Of a stretch of 64,000 nucleotides of DNA, positions 13,357-26,400 are shown piece by piece (the first letter of the stretch is position 1; every line of letters begins with the position of its first letter). The stretch is from Anoplopoma fimbria. Its lineage: Eukaryota; Chordata; Actinopteri; Perciformes; Anoplopomatidae. The stretch covers positions 2,586,850 to 2,650,849 of the forward strand of contig NC_072455.1 of assembly GCF_027596085.1 (NCBI RefSeq). Reading direction: 5' to 3'. The notes under the pieces were generated by a model. It was not told where the DNA came from. It did no database searches and worked only from the letters and a program-made list of their open reading frames with translations. A program made the position numbers and the translations under genes.

Positions 13357-13746
13357 ACCAAACGTAACTTGTGTACTTCAATAACGGCCACTTTTGTAGT
13401 TATTTTAACCCAAACGTCGATCTTTTCCTAAACCTAACTAAGTAGTTTTGTTGACTAAACCTAACCAAGTTGCATCCTGTGAAAATAGAAGTTTATTGTG
13501 AAAAGATTGTATGCATGTAACGAGCTGAAATTGACACGTTTTGCTGGACTTTTGCAGGAAAACTCTTTTTATAGGATATCGTATGAGGATTACGTTGCAA
13601 TTTGTCACAATAAGAGTTTCCTAAAGCCCCAGGTGATGCCTTCAAATACCTAATTTAGTCCGACAAACAGTCTAACACCAAAATATATAACGTTTACTAT
13701 CACACAAGAGAAACAAAAGCAGCAAAATGTCCACAACTTAGAAGCC
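13355..13746 (+). repeat. Duplicated segment A'
   Basis: Near-identical second copy of segment A (11824-12215), flanked on both sides by copies of segment B. Confidence 0.95.
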
Positions 13747-13753
13747 TTAGAAG

Positions 13754-14000
13754 TAGTAATTTAATTAAATCTCAGTTTTCAGGCTTTTTTTCCCTCACAA
13801 AAAAAGCATCTACCTCATTAGTTTAGCATTCATATTTTATTCTAATTTACTCAACAATAGGCTCAAAGATAAAAGGTTCTATTAGGACTTTAACGACGCA
13901 TTGTGCATGAATAAAATCGCAATATCATCATGATTTTATGACCGTTTTGTGCCTATGATATATAATAATAATAATGTAAAAGCATAACAATGCATGTACA
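13754..14000 (+). repeat. Duplicated segment B'
   Basis: Second copy of segment B, ending at 'gcatgtaca'; after this the sequence is unique. It is joined to A' by a few bases (13747-13753). Confidence 0.95.
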
Positions 14001-14661
14001 CCCTTTTAATAGAGCAGCTAACTTTCAATTCTAAAGATTTTCATACACTGGAATTGCAATGAGAAAACATAATTAAGCCAATAAAAAACAACCAAACAAC
14101 TAGAATAATAAATAAAATGGACTCTCAAGTTCTTGCAAAAAAACCACAAAGAGAAATAACTTGTATGTGCAAAATCTACTTGGTAATAAAACAGATTTGT
14201 ATATTCTGATCAGGCGGCTTTACAAAGCATTGTCACAACTGATTATTGTCATAATTGATCAATCTAGGGATTTCTTCCTTGATTAATCATTCGGTGTATG
14301 AAATATCAGAAGATACGGAAATGACTTTGGGGTTTTTGAGCTGTTACGTGGATAAAACAAGGAATTTGAAGGCACTAGTTTGGGCTGAAAAATATTAAAT
14401 ATTTGAAAAATGATCTCTTTGTGGTCTTGTTTTTCACTGCAATATATTAAGTACTGCTCCTCTATGGAAACAGCACAATCATGGCTAGAAGTAGAGAGAA
14501 CTCAAGGATGACTTTTGTGCAGAATAACACACTTAAAATGTCATAATTCATAGAAAAGAAAGAAACGCAAGTTGAAATTCTTTGAAAATGTATTTTTACA
14601 AAACACTGGAATCTATATATCATCTTTCCAAGTTGCCACAAGTGTTACCAATGGAGGCTCC

Positions 14662-14669
<8 letters not shown>

Positions 14670-14708
<39 letters not shown>
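14670..14708. repeat. (TA)n microsatellite
   Basis: Pure TA run of about 38 bp in the irs4 intron. Confidence 0.95.
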
Positions 14709-14710
<2 letters not shown>

Positions 14711-14744
14711 AACTATTAACATTTTTACATCCTCTCCTCTCTGT

Positions 14745-15140
14745 GTTCAGCAGCATGAAGTTCAGTCAAAGTTTCACAGATTTCTTTGTCACGTGACTGT
14801 TGGTCTCAGATGAATCAATCATGGCTTCATAGTTTCACTGAAGAGCTCAGAATTTAATATTTTTTACAGAATCTGGTTAAAGCAAAAGGTTTATTCGGGG
14901 CGAGACTCTAAATGAGACATGTAGAATAAAATGTTTTTGATGAAATATCACAATTTTAAGCTTCTTTTTCTGACTGAAGCATTCCTCGCACATGGTGTGT
15001 TTAAGGACCATCGGAAAGATATAAATCTGACAATAACGACAATGTTTTTACAGCGTCTGTCTTTTATAAACGTTGTAGTTTTGGCGATTGTTTAAAGAAA
15101 ACATGCGTTTCAATCCCGCCGGCGAGTTTTGGGGTTCTTT
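14745..15140 (-). repeat. Interspersed repeat family R3, copy c (inverted)
   Basis: The inverse of copy a, including 'gagacatgtagaataaaatg' and, at its far end, the inverse of 'aaacaatcgccaaaac'. This is one of the two longest copies. Confidence 0.8.
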
Positions 15141-15522
15141 ATGTTAAAACAACTGCAGCTGAACTTTAAACTCAATGTAAAGGTGATTTTTCTATTTATT
15201 TCTAGTATTTGCAGTCTGTTCATCCCTTCAACCTCCAGCTGAAGTTCATGTTTGATCTAATATTTATCGCACCGTTTCATTAGATCACATAAACTTTCCC
15301 CGACAGCTGGATAGAGAGCTCGTCTCCCCCTCTTTCTCCTCTGGGTCAAGGATCCAGGTGTGCGCCTCTATCAGTTCGCCGCCGCAGCTGAGAGGAAGTG
15401 CATTCCTGGGCGATGATGATGCGTTTCCTCCCGGCCCTCGCTGTGTGCCTCGACACGCCGCCGCCGCAATTACAGCGCCACATCAAAGGGCTGCCTGCTG
15501 CCGTGACTCAGCGCGCATAAAC

Positions 15523-15751
15523 ACACACACACAAAACACAGACTGAGCGTGTGTGTGGATTAACATTTCTGAATGTTACCTTGAACTGCATGAACACACA
15601 CACACACACACACACACTTAATAGACCTGCTGGCAACGGCTGAAAACAAAGAGTACACACACACACACACACACACAGACGGACGGACAAACACACACAC
15701 ACACAATGCGATGTGCTCGAGCGCTTTGAGTGTCAGTTGATCTCCACATAT

Positions 15752-15788
<37 letters not shown>

Positions 15789-15902
15789 CACACACTAACA
15801 CACACGAGAGCTCTTTCATCTCCGGTCAGCACCACGATAAACAAATGAGTCAGCCGGCGTTTGCAGAGAATCCTGACTCATGCTCACACACACACACACA
15901 CA
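15523..15902. repeat. Cluster of short (CA)n arrays
   Basis: At least five CA arrays of 15-35 bp lie within 400 bp (near 15523, 15595, 15656, 15691, 15754 and 15887). The local open frames of His-Thr and Cys-Val are products of the repeats. Confidence 0.95.
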
Positions 15903-16199
15903 CAAAGCGAGGGGGGAAAAAATCCAGGGAAGGATTCTAGGGAATAGCAGGGAGGAGACGAGTGGATGAAATAGAAAAGGGAGGTGATCAAAGACTGGAA
16001 ACTGAGTCAAAACATCCTCTTTCCCCCCCCCCCGTTCTCTTGATCTGGTGCACGCCGTCTGCACCACACCGACTGCAGACAGAACCTCAGCGCTAAGAGT
16101 CTGTGACACGCACATCCATGTCTGGATTTTAAAGATGCAGCATGTATCACTTCGCCAAAACAACACCGTTTATCACAGCCAGACGCTGACAAAACTGGC

Positions 16200-16480
16200 A
16201 TAATCGTCCGATTTTTATCTTATTCGGCGGTTCTTGAACACATCGTGTGTCACGTCTGAAAAAGGAACCAATACAATCATCCAAAACATTTTATTCTACA
16301 TGTCTCATTTAAAATCTCGCCCTGAATAAACCTTTTACTCTAACTAGATTCTGTAAAAAACATTAAATTCTTCACTACTCAACGCAACTATGAAGCCATG
16401 ACTGATTCAGCCGAGACCAACAGTCATTTGACAAGAAATCTGTGAAATTTGGACTGAACTTCAGGCTCCTGAACACAGAG
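16200..16480 (+). repeat. Interspersed repeat family R3, copy d
   Basis: Direct copy matching copy a over 'cttgaacacatcgtgtgtc' through 'gaaatctgtgaaa'. Non-coding. Confidence 0.75.
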
Positions 16481-17529
16481 AGGAAAGGTTGTAAAAAAGT
16501 GAATAGTTAATATACATATCATAACAATACTCAAGTACTTTCTTCAGAAAGAAATGCAAAAAATGATTAATGCAACTATTTTGATGATACATTTCTTACT
16601 CATTTATGACCATAAATTTAAAGTTTTGAGAATTTGGTCTGTTTAAAGTGACCGTGGCTTTTTTTTTGCACGTTACAAAACTAAATGATCAACTGAGAAA
16701 AATACCTGCAGAATAATCAATGATTAAAACAGCACTACAACCTCACAATTAACTACCGAGCTCAATTAACATCTCAAAAACAAACACAAAAGGAGCTTTA
16801 CTAGAATACGACGCTGTGACGTGTTTTACCGTCTTACTAAATCTCTCCTGCTGGCACTGCACTCGTCTCCTGTTTTGTATGAATAGATATATTATTTCAA
16901 AAAGATGTAGAAAAGAGTTCTCAAGTGACACACAAAAACACCCACACGTTTGAGCGCACGCACACGTGGCTCAGAGAGACAGCAGCAGCTACAAACACAG
17001 GAAGTCAGGGCGCTTTTGTTTTGGTTTTTGGTTGATTCAGTCCACACTTGACCTCAGATAAACCTCGGTTCATTCAGAGAGCTAATTGTCTGGCAGTCTG
17101 CTTGCACACAACACACACACACACAGAAGACCTCGAGATGAACTGTGTATTGCTGCCACTTCCTGCACATAAGCACGGTTAAAGCATAGACTTTGGTTCC
17201 CTGGACGGATGCCTTCAAAAGACAACTGTCTGGCCGCTCAAAGCGCCTGAACGCAGCATCGCCGAGATCACAAGAGGCTCGATCGAAAATAGATTCTACT
17301 AGAAGGAGCTGCGAATGGATATAATGCGACTAATAATAGCACGCTGCACTTAGGGGTTATTTTGAGAAAAAAAAAAAACACCTTTACTCACACGTGGAAG
17401 CATTTTTCCACAAACTGTCTGGAAAAAAAAACTGTCAAATATGATTATGAAAGTAAAAACAAGCATCTGTGAAACAAAGGATGTGAGAGGAGATCAGTGT
17501 GGCAGCTTCCCAACATGACATTTACTCAC

Positions 17530-20500
17530 CCTTGGTTGTCGTGGTGACTCCATCAGATTTGGTGAAGTCTATACTGGCGTAGGCTCCGTTCTCCGGCAGA
17601 GGTGCCACCGCCGCCGCCGCCGCCGCCGCCGAGCTCCCGTGGCTGCCACCGGCTCCCGACGCCACGGCTCCCGTGCTGCTCCCGTCGTCCCTCAGCTCCA
17701 GGGCGATGTAGTTCAGGCCGTTCTGGTAGCCCACGGACATGTTCCTGCACATCCTGCCAGATCCGGAGGAGGATGCCGAGGCGGCGCCCATCTCCATGGA
17801 TCTGACCGGGGCGTGGGGAGCCGGCAAGTCCCCCAGACCCTCCATGGACACCCACATGCTGTCGAAAGACGCCGAGCTGGCCCACCTGGAAGCCTGACCG
17901 TCCGTTAGGTACGAGCCGTTGGGGGCCGTGGGGTTGGTTGGTGCCGGGTGGGTGGATGAGGATGCGGGGGCGGTTCCTCCTCCAGAGGGAGTCGAGTTAG
18001 AGGAGGATGTAGAGGAGAACGTCTCCGAGCTGTGCCTTCTCCTGCCTTGTGGGTCGGCGCGGACCACCTTGGGTTCCAGCTGTTGCGTCGGCGCTCTTTC
18101 CGGGCTTGATGGAGGAAGAGGGGGGGAAATTGCGTTGGACGAAGAGGGGGGGGCGTGGCCGTAACGTCCCTCTATCACGCAGAGGTGCTGCAGCATGGCC
18201 GTGGGGCTCGTTTGCGTCCTCTCCCCTCTGCTTAGGTTGAACGTCATGTCCGTGTAGTCGTCCCCCATCGACTTCCAGTGGCCTGCGGCGGAGACGCTGG
18301 GGAGGCCAGCGCCCCAGGGTTGCTGGCCAGGGGTCGGATGTAGCTGGGTGGGTTCCAGGGGGCGACGAGGCTGGGTCGGGGCGACTGGTTTTTACCCAGA
18401 CATCCGGCGCCGTCCTCCGGGTCCGCCGCCACCTCCACGCTCATGTAGTCCTGGTGAGGGGAGTGACCGCGGTCACTAGATCCCAGGGAAGGCGCTTCAT
18501 CTTGGGCAGAGAGGGGATAAGCAGGGGGCTGTTGTTGGTGGGGGTAGTGATCCCCGAACTCAATGTTGATGTACTCGCCGGGACTGGAGGGCCCTTCTGA
18601 TGAGCTGACGGCGGCGGGGACCGAGGCGGCGCTGCCCGCCGACGCCGTGGAGGGCTCACTAACCCGCAGCGGGCCGTGGAAACTCCTCCTGCCTAAAGGG
18701 AGGCGGTTGGGCCTCGCGGCGCGTCGGTCGGCCATCGCCGCCGTCGTATGGTGAGCCCCGTAAGGCGGGGGTGGGTGAGAGGGGGTGGAGGTGTTACTGC
18801 CTCCCCCGCCCTTCTTCTCTGGTGTCGACATGGAAGCCGTGGCAACTGACGAATAGACTGGCTTGGCGGGAGAACTCATAGGAACGTACTCTCCGTACTC
18901 TTTCTCGTCTCGGTCTCTGGTGGGGGCTTTGTAGGAGCGAGGGAGGGAGAAATAAGGGCTGTAAGACTTTGGGGTGCCCTCGGGCGTGCCGGCTGTGTAA
19001 TACCCGCTGCTGCCTTCATTTGAGGGCTTGCGCCCCCGCCGCTGCAGTACGACATGTCCATATATTCCCCGTTCTCTGGTCTCTCCGCTATGCTGTCTCT
19101 CGCACCGGCACCTGTTGCGTTGGAGCTTCTGTGAGGGCTGGGGAGGCCTGCCCCGGGGAGGGGGAGCTGCCACTGGCCCCCGGGAGCATCATCATGTAGC
19201 CGTGGGAGTCTGCGGAGGATTGGGATTGGGACTGGAGCTGAGGGGGTGGTGGTGGGGGTGGTGGTGGTGGGCTGAACGGGCGCCTAAAGCCGGACTGTGA
19301 AACTGGGGGGAATGGGAGACGGGATGGGAGTAAGAGCTGGGTTGCATAGGCATGTAGTCGGGAGGCGTGTCCCGCGGAGACGCAGCCACGCCACACAGCA
19401 TGGGCATGTAGCCGCTGTCTTCCTTGGCAGAGGAGGAGGACGAGGAGGAGGAGAGGGGGACGCTCAACGCCGCCGCCGGCCTCCGTCCGGGGGAGCGTGG
19501 AGGGACGGCTCTGCTGGCTGTGCTCGGAGCAGGAGCTGTAGTCGGAGCGGAGCGAGGAAGAGGAGGAAGACGGCCCGCCGCGGAGCAGCCCGCTGCCAAA
19601 CGGCAACACGAGGTCCGACCCCTCCTCCAGAGAGAAGTTCGTCTGGGTCATTTTCTGGTAAACCGCAACTCCGGAACCGCCGGCCGGCCTGGTGAAAGAG
19701 TGCGTCCTCCTCCTCAACGACGACGAGATGCGATCGTCTTCCGTCGTCGACGTGCTCTCGTCCCGCGGCGTGTCACACCCGCTGTTGTTTCCGGAGCCCG
19801 CGCTGGTACCGAACACCTCCCGGTTCCAGCCCATGGCCATGTAGTCGTTCAGACAGTTCTCCTCTCTGATTGGCGGGGTGTTGCCGAGGGAGTCCGGCGT
19901 GTTGCTCCGCACCCGGAAGTACCGGAAGTCGCCGGGACTGGAGCCGTACTCGTCTGAGGAGTTGAAGCCGCCGTCGGACGGGGAGCCGCATATGGAGGCG
20001 CTCGACGGACGGGTTAGCGTGTCGGAGACGGATCCGTGGCCGCTGCTTGAGGACACGCTCACTGGACTGGTGGTGGAGGGGAAGTGGGACACCGGCAGGG
20101 AGGCGGATCGGGCGTGGTAGGTGGACGCCGTCCCCGGGATGGCTCTGACGTAGCGTCCGCTGCCCGTGCTTGTGCCAGCATTCCCCGTGGCAACACCACC
20201 TGCTACGCCGCTGCTGCTGCCAACCCCTGCTACGCCGCTGCTGCTGCCAACCCCTTCCGGACGCGCCCTCGCCGAGTTGAGGTGCACCAGGCTTCCCGTG
20301 GCGGATCGGAACGGCCGGTTCATCGTCCCCTCGCCCTCGCTGGATGTCCTGAAGCGATAACCACTCGCCCGGAGCTCTTACTGGACGGCGGCGTCCCCAC
20401 CACGGACTCCGTCCTCGACCGCCGCTGCAGCCCCGTCTGGCTCGGCGGCAGGTTGCCCAGGTGTCGCCGCGTCGTGATGAACGGCATCGGGTTGGAGCCC

Positions 20501-21578
20501 GACGACTGGCTCTTACTCCTCGGCCGAAACTCCGCAAACGCTTTCAGCGCCTTCATCGTCTCCAAGATGGTTTCGTGCATGTTCTGGGCCACGACGGAAT
20601 CGTCCACCTGCATCCATATCTCCCCCGGCCCGATGGAGGAGGAGCGGCCCACCTCGATGAAGAAGAAGCTCTCCGAATGCCCGCAGCGCCTGATGTTCAT
20701 CAGCTGGAGGTTGACGCACGGCGTTTCGGAGTTCAACTTCACCAGGTGGACCGTTTTCGTTGAGAGGCAAAGCCGGTAAACACCTGTGAGGTTCTTGGTT
20801 TGCCCGAGTCCTTTCGGTTTCACATTCACCTGCCACACCTCCTTGAACACCGTCCCAGGCGTGACCGTCCCGTACCCGTCGTCTAGATCATCCGAGTCAA
20901 CGTGACCTTTCTTGCCCTCGCTCATGAGCTCGCTGACCGCCACGTACCAGTCCTCTTGCTCCTGCTCGTTCTCGGCCACTATAGCAAAGTACTCGTCCTT
21001 AGTGTAAAGCGCTATGAGGTGTTTGTTTTTGGAATCCGCCCTTTTGTTGACCGTGAAGCACTGGTAGAGGTAAATAACGCGTTTAGGGGGGACGCGGCAA
21101 CCGCTCCGCCGCTCGCGGCAGCCGCTGCGGCGGAGCGCAGGCTGCTCCTGAACTTCTTCTCGCTGTCATAGTACTCCAGGCGGCTGGGCCCCAAGTGGCT
21201 GGCGGCCCTGAGCACGAAAAACCTCTTATGTCCGTGTTTCTGCTTCCTCAAATACCCACATTTGCGAATATCATCTGCCGCGTCGGCGGAGTTCGCGAAG
21301 CCGCCGCTACTACCGCCGCCGCTGTTGCTACCGCCGCTGCTAGCTGGAGCGGCGGAGTCGGTGTTCTCATGCAGGTGGAGGTGATTAGAGGGTGGTGGTG
21401 GTGGTGGAGGAGGTGGTGGGTGATGGAAGCGAACCCCACCGCTGCCGCAAGGGGGTTCCCCGGCCGAACTCTCCCCGTTCGCCTTCGCCGCCGCTGACTT
21501 CGCCGCCGCGTCCCTCTGCTGCGGCTCCACCGTCAGCACCGCCGCTCTGCCGCCCTGGTAGCTGGTGAAATTCGCCAT
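17530..21578 (-). CDS. irs4: Insulin receptor substrate, irs4-like, giant exon with frame breaks
   Basis: Cytoplasmic docking adaptor for insulin/IGF-1 receptors; phosphorylated YxxM sites recruit PI3-kinase. The start is ATG 21576-21578 ([10 protein letters not shown]). After a low-complexity leader, the PH domain runs from about residue 104 ([20 protein letters not shown]) to 222, then a PTB domain to about 345 (core around [19 protein letters not shown]). The tail carries YMAM, two YMPM, YMMM, YMDM, YVPM, YTDM, a Grb2-type YINI (about 18565), and C-terminal YIAL and YASI that resemble SHP2 sites. The Ala-rich insert after KKFRSSLRS and the phrase VIYLYQCF point to IRS4 rather than IRS1 or IRS2. 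As printed, the frame breaks seven times (near 21088, 20359, 19430-19490, 19308, 19141, 19035 and 18300), each a one-base shift. About 1350 aa are implied, normal for the family. irs2 is the main alternative name. Confidence 0.88.
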
Positions 21579-22200
21579 GTGTGGACGCAATAAGGGTCAG
21601 AATCAGATGTCACTGCACATGCACGCTAACCCGGGTGCACCTGGACCACATTGTTGGGTTTAATTCGGGAAAACGCGCTCCGGAGTTCGCCTAGGCCAGC
21701 TTAACGCGGACGCGGCACAGCCAGGCGAACAGGAGCGGTGATTCCTGCCGCTCCGTCAAAAAAACGCTTCCCCCCCCCGCACCTCCTCCTCGTGCAACAA
21801 GGAGTTTTATGACGAAATGAGAGCCTGCGCGAGCGACATGTCCACGCGCACTGCAGCCCCGGGGAGGACGTTAGCCTGTTAGCTTAGCATCACGCTCCTC
21901 GCATCTTCTCTACGGCACAAACAACACATGACCCTCTGCGTCACCAAACCGGAAACGGGAGGAACAAAAGAGCCGAGCGAGGGCTGTGATTGGCTGGTTG
22001 GAGTGACGTCAAGGGATGGAAGGGTGTGGACCAATCAAGGGGAGGTATTCGAAGAGAGGGGAGGGGGAGGGGGAGGGGCTTGCGTCAATAGAGGCGGCCA
22101 ATCAGGTTGGAGACTGAGGATGTGAGGCGGTGACGCTGCGGGGCTGTGACGTTACGTTTTACGTCAACGGCTGAGACGCAGAGGGCTGAAGCCAGAGCCG
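21579..22200 (-). promoter_or_regulatory. irs4: GC-rich irs4 5' UTR and promoter region
   Basis: CpG-rich sequence lies directly upstream of the irs4 start codon. It contains a palindromic CRE TGACGTCA at 22004-22011, CCAAT boxes at 21989-21993 (minus), 22031-22035 and 22098-22102, and a GC-box-like 'ggggaggggc' near 22069. There is no TATA box. The transcription start is not determined. CREB control is known for mammalian IRS2; applying it here is inference. Confidence 0.6.
22004..22011. promoter_or_regulatory. Palindromic CRE, TGACGTCA
   Basis: A perfect eight-base cAMP response element between two CCAAT boxes, about 430 bp upstream of the irs4 ATG. Further ACGT cores occur near 22147-22165. 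Confidence 0.55.
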
Positions 22201-22249
22201 GGAGGAGTCTTCCCCCTGTGTCAGAACACAACTTTACTCATGTGGACAC

Positions 22250-22559
22250 ACATTTATATTTATATTTATATTATATATACACACATTTATATTATATATA
22301 TTTATATTATATATATATATATATATATACACATTTATATTATATATTTATATTATATATATATATTTATATATATATATATTTATATATATATATATAT
22401 TTATATATATTTATATACACACATTTATACTATACATTTATATTATATATTTATAAATATTTATATATATTTATATATATATATATTTATATATTTATAT
22501 ATATATATACATTTATATATTTATACATTTATATATATATATACATTTATATATATATT

Positions 22560-22590
<31 letters not shown>

Positions 22591-23072
22591 ATATATTTAT
22601 ATATACATTTATATATTTATATATATACATTTATATATTTATACATTTATATATATACATTTATATATTTATACATATATATACATTTATATATATATAC
22701 ATTTATATATTTATACATTTATATAAATATATATATATATTTATATATATATATACATATTATATATTTATATATATTATTTATATATTTATATATATAT
22801 TTATATATTTATACATTTATATATTTATACATTTATATATTTATATATTTATATATATATATTTATATATATATATATTTATACATATACATTTATATAT
22901 TTATACATATATATTTATACATATATATACATTTATATATTTACATTTATATATTTATATATTTATATATATATTTATATATTTATACATATACATTTAT
23001 ATATTTATATGTTTATAAATATATATATTTATATACATACATTTATATATATATATATTTATATATATTATT
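22250..23072. repeat. Long TATA / TTTATATA array
   Basis: More than 800 bp made almost only of TATATA blocks broken by TTTATA, CACATT and ACATTT. It lies immediately upstream of the irs4 promoter. The long Tyr-Ile open frames over it are repeat products. Array length is likely unreliable in assembly. Confidence 0.97.
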
Positions 23073-23341
23073 CTAGACCTCGTTATTATTATTTTTATCA
23101 TTATTATATTATCATATGTTTTTATAAATATAAATATATATATATGTAATAATAATGAGGTAAATATATATATGTAATAATGAGGTGTATATATATATGT
23201 ATATATATGTGTATATATATGTATGTATATATGTGTATATATGTGTATATATGTATATATGTGTGTATATATGTATAGATATATATGTATGTGTATATAT
23301 GTATGTTTGTGTGTATATATGTATGTATGTATGTATGTTTT

Positions 23342-23375
<34 letters not shown>

Positions 23376-23490
23376 TGTATGTATGTATGTATGTATGTAT
23401 GTGTGTATATATGTATGTATATATATGTATATATATGTATGTATATAGACCTCATTCTTATTATTTTTATCATTATTATATTGTTATTAT
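23073..23490. repeat. (TATG)n array with duplicated flanks
   Basis: TATG/TGTATA repeats run from about 23185 to 23445, with a pure (ATGT)n core at 23348-23402. Both sides carry a copy of 'ttattatttttatcattatt' (near 23085-23105 and 23457-23478), and 'aataatgaggt' occurs twice at 23148-23187. Confidence 0.93.
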
Positions 23491-23499
23491 TACTATGAA

Positions 23500-26400
23500 A
23501 CACTTCTAGTGTATATGAGTCATTACACTGACATCAAATATAAAATAATACATTTATGAAGGTACTAAACATAAGTACAATTTTGAACTTTACTCTATTT
23601 GTAACGCTACACTACAGTATTTCCCTTTTGTGCTGCTTTCTACTTGTACTTGTATATATTGTATATGCCACTCTATTTAACTTACAGCGTTAGATACAAA
23701 CTACTCTGCTTATAATATTTTACATTCAAAACATAGATTAGGCAAATAAGCAGTTAATAAAATATGATGCATTGTTATTCATTAAACTAACGACCAATAG
23801 TTAAATTAAGTTATAAATGATGCAAATTGCAGCAACTGCATACACATTAATACGTCAGTAATAAAGCAATAATCGATACTTTTATCTCTGTTCATTTTTT
23901 ATGATAATTAAAATATTATTACAGCATATTTCATACAAATAGACATACAAAGTTATTCACAAAATATTAAATGATAACAAAAACAAAACAGAATGAGAGA
24001 CAACAAATGGAATATGTATTTATAAAGTAATATACAGTACATAAATAAATAAATAAAACATAGGTGAGGTAAAATATAGTAAAACTTATAGGTGAAAGCA
24101 AGTTTTAAAGGTTATAAATCTATAAGTCTTCTACTCAGTAAAATGATTTGAAAAGTTCTTCCATCACTGCTTAAAGTTTAGAAGTAAAATGTGTGTTCCT
24201 TCCTGCAGGAAGTACTCTAATGTTATGTACTCATCAAAGACCACATCGAGTCACTTGTGGCCAGATTTATCTTTAACAACATCATGTTTTTTATGATTTT
24301 AAAATTTTGTGCATGCAAAACCTTATTCTGCAAAGTGACGATGTACTACTTCAAATGCAAAGAAAACAGCACATTTTTTCTATTTAAAATGTAGTTATGC
24401 ATGAAAAATTCAAAACTTACCTGAAGTTTTTTGCCTCTTTCAACACTATATCCTGTCGTGTTATTGCTATTTAACACATTAAAATCCACATCTCTCTCCT
24501 GTAAATGAACCCTTATTTAGTGTCATTAGACCTTTTACCTATATATTGAGGATACCAACAGCTCCTCAACTGTCCGACCCCTCTCGCCTGACGGTCCTGA
24601 GGTCTACTAACCCACATCGCTGCTCCAGTCATGTGTAAATCCATCGCTGAGTTTGGGTATCTGCCAGCCGCGGTGTCAGCAAGGGTCAAGCCAGCTGGGG
24701 TGACCTCACACTGCCTGCATCCTCTACGCCAAAATAGGAAAACCAAACACCCCCCCCACGCTTTTGAACCGGTTGTGAATTCAGATTTGTTTGCATCGTG
24801 CCATCTACGCATCCCTGACTTTCCACACTTAAAAAAAAAGTTGTTTTACCTCAGATTGTTCAGAATAATGATGTTTTTCAACATACAAAAACATACATTT
24901 CCAAGGCCCACCTAAACAAAACACACAAAGGCCCGTCTTTTTGGTCGTACTTGATGCCAAGGTAGTTAAATAACATCTTAGTGGATAAAAAGAAATGATC
25001 CAACATGTCCAACAAGCCTAGGCCCAATCTTCCTGCTCCAGAAATTTCATGAATATGCAAATATTGCAAAACTAATGGTTAAGAACAGGTTCCTAGCTAG
25101 CTAACTAGCTACATCCATGACAGAAATTGACAAAAACACACACACATCTGTATTGGTTACAGTTATTTAACTGCCATAAATAACCTGAAATCATAAATGG
25201 CTAACTCCCTGTAGCATCTGCTACATTTGCGCTCTTTTCGTACTTGTAAATCAAAACCCAGGTGACTTTTTGAAGTGTAGTTGAGTAGCTTGCTAGCTAA
25301 GAATAAACAACATTTAAATAAGACTAATTTGGAGTAAGTTAAAGGTGTATTTTTATATTTTTTATTGGCACTAGCTGTCTTCCAATGCTACCTTTATTTC
25401 TCTTCTCATGTAATGCAGTTTCAGTGTGTTTTTTAATATCTGTATTAGCTTGAGTGGAGGAGCATTTGCTATCTGAGGGCCAATTTAGGTGAGGAATCAT
25501 TTTATAATTAACCCGCTTCTCTTTCACCTCTTTAATCTCTTGTGGCACGAAAAAAAAAAGCTGGACAGCATTGTGACAGCCGGTAATACCAGCGCATCCG
25601 ATAATGCCGGGTAGCTACCAGTCGAGCCGCCGGGCAACCCAACTCTTCCCCGGAGAAATGTCAGCTGCTTTTCAAAGGAAGCAAACCACACGAAACCCCC
25701 CCCCATCGTCCTTTTAATCCAGCTCACTCTGCTGCCCTGATATGAACTGAACTCATTCAACCTTTCACCTTGTTTATCGAGGAACATATCAGATTTGACC
25801 CTGAAATTCTGAATCCCCCAACTTTCCCTGATTATTTCTTAATGTTATGATCATCATCATGCATTACTGCTGAGTAATCATCCAAATAATAGCTGCAAGT
25901 CAAGTTAAAGCACCAAACTTTAAGGTAAAACAAGCTGTTTTGTGTCGATTTCATGTGAAACGCTGATTACTCACAGTTCATGTTTGACTTTGAGGGAACA
26001 AAAAGAAGAAATATATCTATATATGTGTGTGTTTGAACGTGTTTAAGTCAGTCAAACTGGTAGCAAAGGTTGTCGGGTTAATGATGCAAATTATAATATA
26101 TAATAATTTGCTTTTGGACGTTGATTGACGTCAGTTGTCTGGGTCTGCAGACGCAGAGGAGGCAGTTTATGGAAATGGACGGGATTCATTCATGCACAAA
26201 CAGCATGCGTGTGAACTTCAGCCTCAGTGTAGTTTAATATGATAGATAATGGGAGGAAGAATGTGTTAACTGAGAAAAAAGAGACACTCTGGACTATAAA
26301 TCTGAATTTATGTTGAATTTATTTACGTTATATCTATTTATTGTTACTTATAAATGCTGCTATTTTAATTTAATCTTAATTTATCTTGTTACTTATTTGT

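Noticed and set aside
17522..17529. irs4 ending at the unspliced stop (Gly-Glu-stop)
   Set aside because: GTGAGT at 17529 is an excellent donor, and the distal exon gives a family-like Lys-Asp end; kept only as a possible variant.
17602..20779. Several plus-strand open frames opposite irs4
   Set aside because: They arise from the GC-rich antisense of irs4; no start context, domain or splice logic supports them.
22146..23076. Two overlapping 280-290 codon Tyr/Ile/Phe frames
   Set aside because: Product of the TATA array, which has no stops in some frames. Not a membrane protein.
24513..25800. Moderately GC-rich islands with short open frames
   Set aside because: No conserved motif, codon bias or usable splice sites; more likely old repeat remnants.
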